From Lysinimonas soli (GTDB taxonomy: Bacteria > Actinomycetota > Actinomycetes > Actinomycetales > Microbacteriaceae), in contig NZ_JBHSMG010000004.1 in NCBI RefSeq assembly GCF_042655435.1, positions 62,001 to 126,000 on the forward strand: DNA of 64,000 bases. Reading direction: 5' to 3'. Numbering within the stretch: the first letter of the stretch is position 1; the number at the start of each line of letters is the position of its first letter. This document shows positions 60,029-64,000 of this stretch, piece by piece. The notes under the pieces are model-generated. The model was given only the letters and a program-made list of their open reading frames with translations. It was not told the origin of the DNA and made no database searches. The position numbers and the translations under genes are program-made.

Positions 60029-60800
60029 ACGCCGAGCTGATCCCGCCGTCGACGAGGAACGTCGAGGCCGTGATGAAGCTGGCGTCGTCGCTGGCAAGGA
60101 ACGCCACGGCGGCGGCGAGCTCCTCCGGCTCCGCGAAGCGGCCGACCGGCACATGGATGAGGCGGCGGGCGGCTCGCTCCGGATCCTTCGCGAAGAGCTC
60201 CTTCAGCAGCGGCGTGTTCACGGGACCGGGGCACAACGCGTTGACCCGGATGCCCTGTCGGGCGAACTGCACCCCGAGCTCCCGCGTCATCGCGAGCACG
60301 CCACCCTTCGACGCCGTGTACGAGATCTGCGAGGTGGCCGAACCCAGCACCGCGACGAACGACGCCGTGTTGATGATCGAGCCCTTGCCCGCCGGCACCA
60401 TGTGCCGCAGCGCCGCGCGCGAGCAGAGGTACACGCTCGTCAGGTTGACCTGCTGCACGCGGTCCCAGGCGTCGAGCTCGGTCGTCTCGATCGAGTCGTC
60501 GTCGGGCGGCGAGATGCCCGCGTTGTTGAAGGCGATGTCGACCGAGCCATAGCTGGATGCGGCGGTGTCGAACAGCGCATCCACCTGCTCCTTGTCGGTG
60601 ACGTCGACCCGCACGAAGAGCCCGTCGACCGACTCCGCCGCCGCCTGCCCCGAGACGGGGTCGACGTCTCCGATCACGACCTTCGCGCCCTCGGCGGCGA
60701 AGCGCTTGGCGGTGGCCAGGCCGATGCCGCTGGCTCCGCCGGTGATGACGGCGACGCGGCCGGCGAGGCGCTGGGTGAGGTCGATCTTGTCGAGTGGCAT
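60012..60800 (-). CDS. SDR-family oxidoreductase
   Basis: NAD(P)-dependent short-chain dehydrogenase of 262 residues with TGGASGIG near residue 19, NNAG, and the Ser/Tyr/Lys triad (NTASFVAVLGSATSQISYTASK). Asp at the end of strand 2 (VVIGDVD) favours NAD. An ATG preceded by TAGGAG is chosen over an upstream in-frame ATG. Its role beside a gamma-glutamyl-amine pathway is unknown; a hydroxyaldehyde or 3-hydroxy acid may be its substrate. Confidence 0.87.
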   Translation of the reverse strand: MPLDKIDLTQRLAGRVAVITGGASGIGLATAKRFAAEGAKVVIGDVDPVSGQAAAESVDGLFVRVDVTDKEQVDALFDTAASSYGSVDIAFNNAGISPPDDDSIETTELDAWDRVQQVNLTSVYLCSRAALRHMVPAGKGSIINTASFVAVLGSATSQISYTASKGGVLAMTRELGVQFARQGIRVNALCPGPVNTPLLKELFAKDPERAARRLIHVPVGRFAEPEELAAAVAFLASDDASFITASTFLVDGGISSAYVTPL

Positions 60801-60807
60801 GGTGCTC

Positions 60808-62169
60808 CTAGTTGCTGGCGAAGAAGACGTTCTTGGTGTCGGTGAAGGCGAGGGCGGCATCCGGGCCGAGTTCGCGGCCGAGGCCGCTCTGCTTCGCCCC
60901 GCCGAACGGCGTCGTGTAGCGCACCGAGGAATGCGAGTTCACCGAGAGCGTGCCGCTCTCGATGCCCCGCGAGACCCGGATGGCGCGGCCGAGGTCGTTC
61001 GTCCAGATCGAGCCCGACAGGCCGTACACGCTGTCGTTCGCGAGAGCGATGGCATCGGACTCGTCGTCGAACGGGAGCACGCTGACCACCGGGCCGAAGA
61101 TCTCGTCGACCGCCACGCGGTCGGTGCGCGAGGGAAGCAGCACGGTGGGCGGCATCCAGTAGCCCGGCCCGGAGGGGGCCGAGCCGCGGAAGGCGACGGG
61201 CGTGCCCTCGTCGAGGAACGACGCCACCGACTCGTAGTGGGCCCGCGAGACGAGCGGCCCCATCTCGGTCGACTCCTCCGCCGGCGCCCCGACCCGCACG
61301 GCTTTCACCGCCGGCTCGAGCAGCTCGAGGAAGCGGTCGAACACGCTGCGCTGCACCAGGATGCGGCTGCGCGCGCAGCAGTCCTGACCCGCGTTGTCGA
61401 ACACCGCGCCCGGTGCCGTGGCGGCGGCGCGCTCGAGGTCGGAGTCGGCGAAGACGACGTTGGCGCTCTTGCCGCCGAGCTCGAGGGTGACCGGCTTGAC
61501 CTGCGCCGCGCATCCGGCCGCCACCTGCTTGCCGACCGCGGTCGAGCCGGTGAAGACGACCTTGCGCACCTGCTCGTGGGTCACGAAGCGCTCCCCGACG
61601 ACCGAACCGCGGCCCGGCAGCACCTGGAAGAGGTGCTCGGGCAGGCCCGACTCGAGGGCGAGCTCGCCGAGGCGGATCGCGGTGAGCGGGGTCCAGTCGG
61701 CGGGCTTGAGCAGCACGGCATTGCCCGCGGCGAGCGCCGGAGCGAAGCCCCAGGAGGCGATCGTCATGGGGAAGTTCCACGGCACGATGACCCCGACCAC
61801 TCCGAGTGGCTCGTGGAAGGTCACGTCGATGCCGCCGGCGACGGGGATCTGCGCCCCGAGCATCCGCTCGGGCATCCCCGCGGCGTAGTTCAGGACATCC
61901 CGCACGTGTCCGGCCTCCCAGCGGGCGGATCCGATCGGATGTCCTGAATTGGCTACCTCGAGCCGCGCCAGCTCGTCGACGGCACCGTCGACGATCGCGG
62001 CGAAGCGCCGCAGCGCGAGGGCGCGGTCGGCCGGGGCCAGCCCCGCCCAGCTGCTCTGCGCGGCGACGGCGCGCGCGACCGCCTCATCGACTTCCTCGAG
62101 CGACGTGTGCGCGACCTCGCGGATGACGGTCTCGTCGGCGGGGTTGATCAGGGTGGTCGTGTCGCTCAT
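60808..62169 (-). CDS. Aldehyde dehydrogenase (PuuC-like role)
   Basis: NAD(P)-dependent dehydrogenase of 453 residues. The catalytic Cys lies in AGQDCCARSR, the general-base Glu in LELGGKSANVVF, and PWNFPM is the cofactor-binding loop. In Puu-type pathways this enzyme oxidises gamma-glutamyl-aminoaldehyde to the acid. The length is about 30 residues less than typical ALDH because the N-terminus is short. ATGA overlap with the PuuD-like gene. Confidence 0.9.
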   Translation of the reverse strand: MSDTTTLINPADETVIREVAHTSLEEVDEAVARAVAAQSSWAGLAPADRALALRRFAAIVDGAVDELARLEVANSGHPIGSARWEAGHVRDVLNYAAGMPERMLGAQIPVAGGIDVTFHEPLGVVGVIVPWNFPMTIASWGFAPALAAGNAVLLKPADWTPLTAIRLGELALESGLPEHLFQVLPGRGSVVGERFVTHEQVRKVVFTGSTAVGKQVAAGCAAQVKPVTLELGGKSANVVFADSDLERAAATAPGAVFDNAGQDCCARSRILVQRSVFDRFLELLEPAVKAVRVGAPAEESTEMGPLVSRAHYESVASFLDEGTPVAFRGSAPSGPGYWMPPTVLLPSRTDRVAVDEIFGPVVSVLPFDDESDAIALANDSVYGLSGSIWTNDLGRAIRVSRGIESGTLSVNSHSSVRYTTPFGGAKQSGLGRELGPDAALAFTDTKNVFFASN

Positions 62170-62918
62170 GCGTGCAGCTTTCGGTAGGAGCGGGCCGCCT
62201 CGACGAGCCCTTCGAACAGGCGCGCGTCCTCCTCGGCGTCCTGCTCGGGATGCCATTGCACGCCGACGCCGAACGGCACGTCCTCGAGCTCGACCGCCTG
62301 CACGATCCCGTCATCCGACTGGGCCGTGACGCGCAGCCCGGACCCGACGGCGTCGATCGCCTGGTGATGGTAGCTCTGCACGGCGTGCGAGCCTTCGCCG
62401 ATCACGGCCGCGATCCGCGACTCGGGCTGCACCCGCACCTCGTTGACGGCGAACTCGCCGTTGCCCGCGCGGAAGCGGTCGTCGCCGACCACCTCGGGCA
62501 GGTGCTGGTGCAGGGTGCCGCCGCGCAGGACGTTGAGCACCTGGATGCCGCGGCATATGGCCAGGAACGGCACCTCGGCGGTGATCGCCGCAGTGAGCAG
62601 CGCGTCGTCCCAGTCGTCGCGCAGCGGGCTCGGACGATCGTTCTCGGGGTGAGCCGTCGCACCGTAGCGCGCGGCATCCACGTCCAATCCCCCGGCGATG
62701 ATGAGACCGTCGAGTCGGCTCAGCACCTGCTCGGCCACCCCGCCCTCGACCGGCTGAGGAGGCAGCAGCACCGGGATGCCGCCCGCCTTCTCGACGGCCG
62801 CGAAGTACACCTCGGGCAGGAAGGCCGCCTGCACGTCCCACACCCCGGTCTGCGCGCGCTGCAGGTAGGTCGTCAAGCCGATGAGGGGACGCTGGAGCTC
62901 AGAATCGCTCGAAACCAC
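62166..62918 (-). CDS. puuD: Gamma-glutamyl-GABA hydrolase (class I glutamine amidotransferase-like)
   Basis: Peptidase C26-type hydrolase of 250 residues that frees the amino acid from its gamma-glutamyl carrier. The nucleophile Cys is in LAICRGIQVLNVLRGGTLHQHL, with the catalytic His and Glu in GVQWHPEQD. The GTG start overlaps the end of the glutamine-synthetase-like gene by 20 bp. Order GS-PuuD-ALDH parallels the E. coli putrescine pathway. Confidence 0.92.
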   Translation of the reverse strand: MVSSDSELQRPLIGLTTYLQRAQTGVWDVQAAFLPEVYFAAVEKAGGIPVLLPPQPVEGGVAEQVLSRLDGLIIAGGLDVDAARYGATAHPENDRPSPLRDDWDDALLTAAITAEVPFLAICRGIQVLNVLRGGTLHQHLPEVVGDDRFRAGNGEFAVNEVRVQPESRIAAVIGEGSHAVQSYHHQAIDAVGSGLRVTAQSDDGIVQAVELEDVPFGVGVQWHPEQDAEEDARLFEGLVEAARSYRKLHA

Positions 62919-64000
62919 GGATCCGCTCCCAGTCGGTGACGGCGGCGTCGTAGGCCTTGAGTTCGACGCGCGCGTTGTTGAGGTAGTGCTCCACGACCTC
63001 GGCGCCGAAGGCCTCCTGCGCCACCGCCGAGTTGGCGAACAGCTCGGCGGCGTCGCGCAGCGTGGCCGGCACGCGCGGGGCGTCGGAGCCATAGGCGTTG
63101 CCCTCGAAGATCGGCTCGAGCTCGAGCTCGTTCTCGATGCCGTGCAGCCCGCCGGCGATGAGCGCCGCGACCGCGAGGTACTGGTTGACGTCGCCACCCG
63201 GCACCCGGTTCTCGACCCGCAGCCCCGGGCCGTGACCGACCACGCGCAGCGCGCAGGTGCGGTTGTCGAGACCCCAGGCGACCGCCGTCGGCGCGAAGCT
63301 GCCCTCGACATAACGCTTGTAGGAGTTGATGTTAGGAGCGAAGAACAGGGTCAGTTCGCGCATGGTCTTGAGCAGGCCGGCCGTCCAGTGCTCCATGAGC
63401 TTCGAGAAGCCGTAGGGTCCGTCGCCCGCCATGACGGCCTCGCCGTCGGTGCCGCGCACCGACAGGTGGATGTGGCAGCTGTTGCCCTCGCGCTCGTTGA
63501 ACTTGGCCATGAAGGTGAGGGCCTTGCCGTGCTGGTCGGCGATCTCCTTCGCGCCGTTCTTGTAGATCGCGTGGTTGTCGCAGGTGGCCAGCGCCTCCGT
63601 GTAGCGGAAGGCGATCTCCTGCTGGCCGAGGTTGCACTCGCCCTTGACGCCCTCGCAGTACATGCCGGCGCCATCCATGCCGTTGCGGATGTCGCGCAGC
63701 AGCGGCTCCATACGGCTCGAGGCCAGCAGCGCGTAGTCGATGTTGTAGTCGCTGGCCGGGGTGAGGCCCTCGTACTTCGCCGCCCAGGCCTCGCGGTAGC
63801 TGTTCTCGAAGACGATGAACTCGAGCTCGGTGCCCACGAACGGCACGAGGCCGCGCTCGGCCAGCCGGGCGATCTGGGTCTTCAGGATGTCGCGGGGCGA
63901 CTGCACGACCGGCCGCGAGTCGAGCCATTGCAGGTCGGCCATCACGAGGGCCGTTCCCGGCAGCCACGGGATGACGCGCAGCGTGTCGAGGTCGGGCTTG
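62899..64000 (-). CDS. Gamma-glutamylpolyamine synthetase (glutamine-synthetase family), partial
   Basis: Ligates glutamate to an amine at the expense of ATP; the N-terminus lies beyond the right edge. The visible 366 residues have GTELEFIVFENSY, the metal-binding EGVKGECNLGQQEIAF segment, the NGAKEIADQHGKALTFMAKFNEREGNSCHIHLSV core and NRVPGGDVNQYLA. It resembles GlnA3/GlnA4/PuuA-like proteins rather than housekeeping GlnA: no adenylylation-site tyrosine segment is seen. A polyamine, ethanolamine or similar amine is the likely acceptor. Confidence 0.9.
   Translation of the reverse strand, partial: KPDLDTLRVIPWLPGTALVMADLQWLDSRPVVQSPRDILKTQIARLAERGLVPFVGTELEFIVFENSYREAWAAKYEGLTPASDYNIDYALLASSRMEPLLRDIRNGMDGAGMYCEGVKGECNLGQQEIAFRYTEALATCDNHAIYKNGAKEIADQHGKALTFMAKFNEREGNSCHIHLSVRGTDGEAVMAGDGPYGFSKLMEHWTAGLLKTMRELTLFFAPNINSYKRYVEGSFAPTAVAWGLDNRTCALRVVGHGPGLRVENRVPGGDVNQYLAVAALIAGGLHGIENELELEPIFEGNAYGSDAPRVPATLRDAAELFANSAVAQEAFGAEVVEHYLNNARVELKAYDAAVTDWERIRGFERF

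Overview
The window is high-GC DNA (by eye roughly 70% G+C) with tightly packed genes, many 4-bp ATGA or GTGA start/stop overlaps, many GTG starts, and several starts that directly follow a TANNNT -10 box as in leaderless mRNAs. This, together with GlnR-type boxes, an NnaR-like regulator and frequent GGATGC/GCATCC words, points to an actinobacterium, most likely Microbacteriaceae (inference; no 16S or other marker gene is present). No rRNA, tRNA, IS element, CRISPR array or prophage was seen; it looks like ordinary chromosome rich in nitrogen metabolism.

Region 1 (1-19.8 kb) is purine/ureide catabolism: a NitT/TauT-type ABC ATPase (cut by the left edge), an ATZ/TRZ-type aminohydrolase, an orphan VanB-like reductase and an XRE-cupin regulator on the minus strand. 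A divergent plus-strand operon follows: CodA-like deaminase, SDR, FAD oxidase, PdxH-like protein, MTHFR-like protein, allantoinase and uricase. Beyond it are HIU hydrolase and OHCU decarboxylase, MocA, then a minus-strand run of SufU, allantoate amidohydrolase, PucG aminotransferase, an AtzH/HpxZ-amidase fusion, a formamidase-type hydrolase, and a divergent DUF1275 membrane protein. Together they take urate through HIU, OHCU, allantoin, allantoate and ureidoglycine, and probably on to oxalurate.

Region 2 (20-32 kb) is a membrane-anchored esterase, molybdate uptake (modABC with a TOBE regulator) and molybdenum-cofactor synthesis (MoeZ-like, MoeA, MoaC-Mog fusion, MoaE, MoaD, MoaA), with a SHOCT/cupredoxin pair inserted, followed by a sulfite-oxidase-like Mo enzyme with a flavin reductase and a zinc-ribbon protein. 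Region 3 (32-43.6 kb) is nitrate/nitrite assimilation: NasB-like reductase, NasC nitrate reductase, NarK transporter, CbiX chelatase, NirD and, divergently, NirB, SUMT and NnaR. The Mo cofactor and siroheme genes serve the enzymes encoded beside them.

Region 4 (43.7-52.5 kb) is branched-chain amino acid synthesis (ilvC, ilvN, ilvB, ilvD) and trehalose synthesis (otsB, otsA), plus a sugar-isomerase-like protein. Region 5 (52.5-58.8 kb) is a TetR-controlled export operon (an MMPL protein with a degenerate ATPase-like tail, and a YhgE/Pip protein) and two small membrane proteins. Region 6 (59.2-64 kb) is a gamma-glutamylation amine catabolic operon (glutamine-synthetase-like, PuuD, ALDH, SDR, FadR/GntR) cut by the right edge.

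The most notable signal is regulatory. Six promoters (ABC importer, CodA-like operon, pucG, narK, nirD, nirB) share 5-mers of GTNAC/GAAAC type at 11-bp spacing followed 9-10 bases later by a TANNNT -10 box. Two of them also carry a 19-bp palindrome at the predicted transcription start. This suggests joint nitrogen control (GlnR-like) of purine and nitrate use, with a local repressor on the two purine-region promoters.
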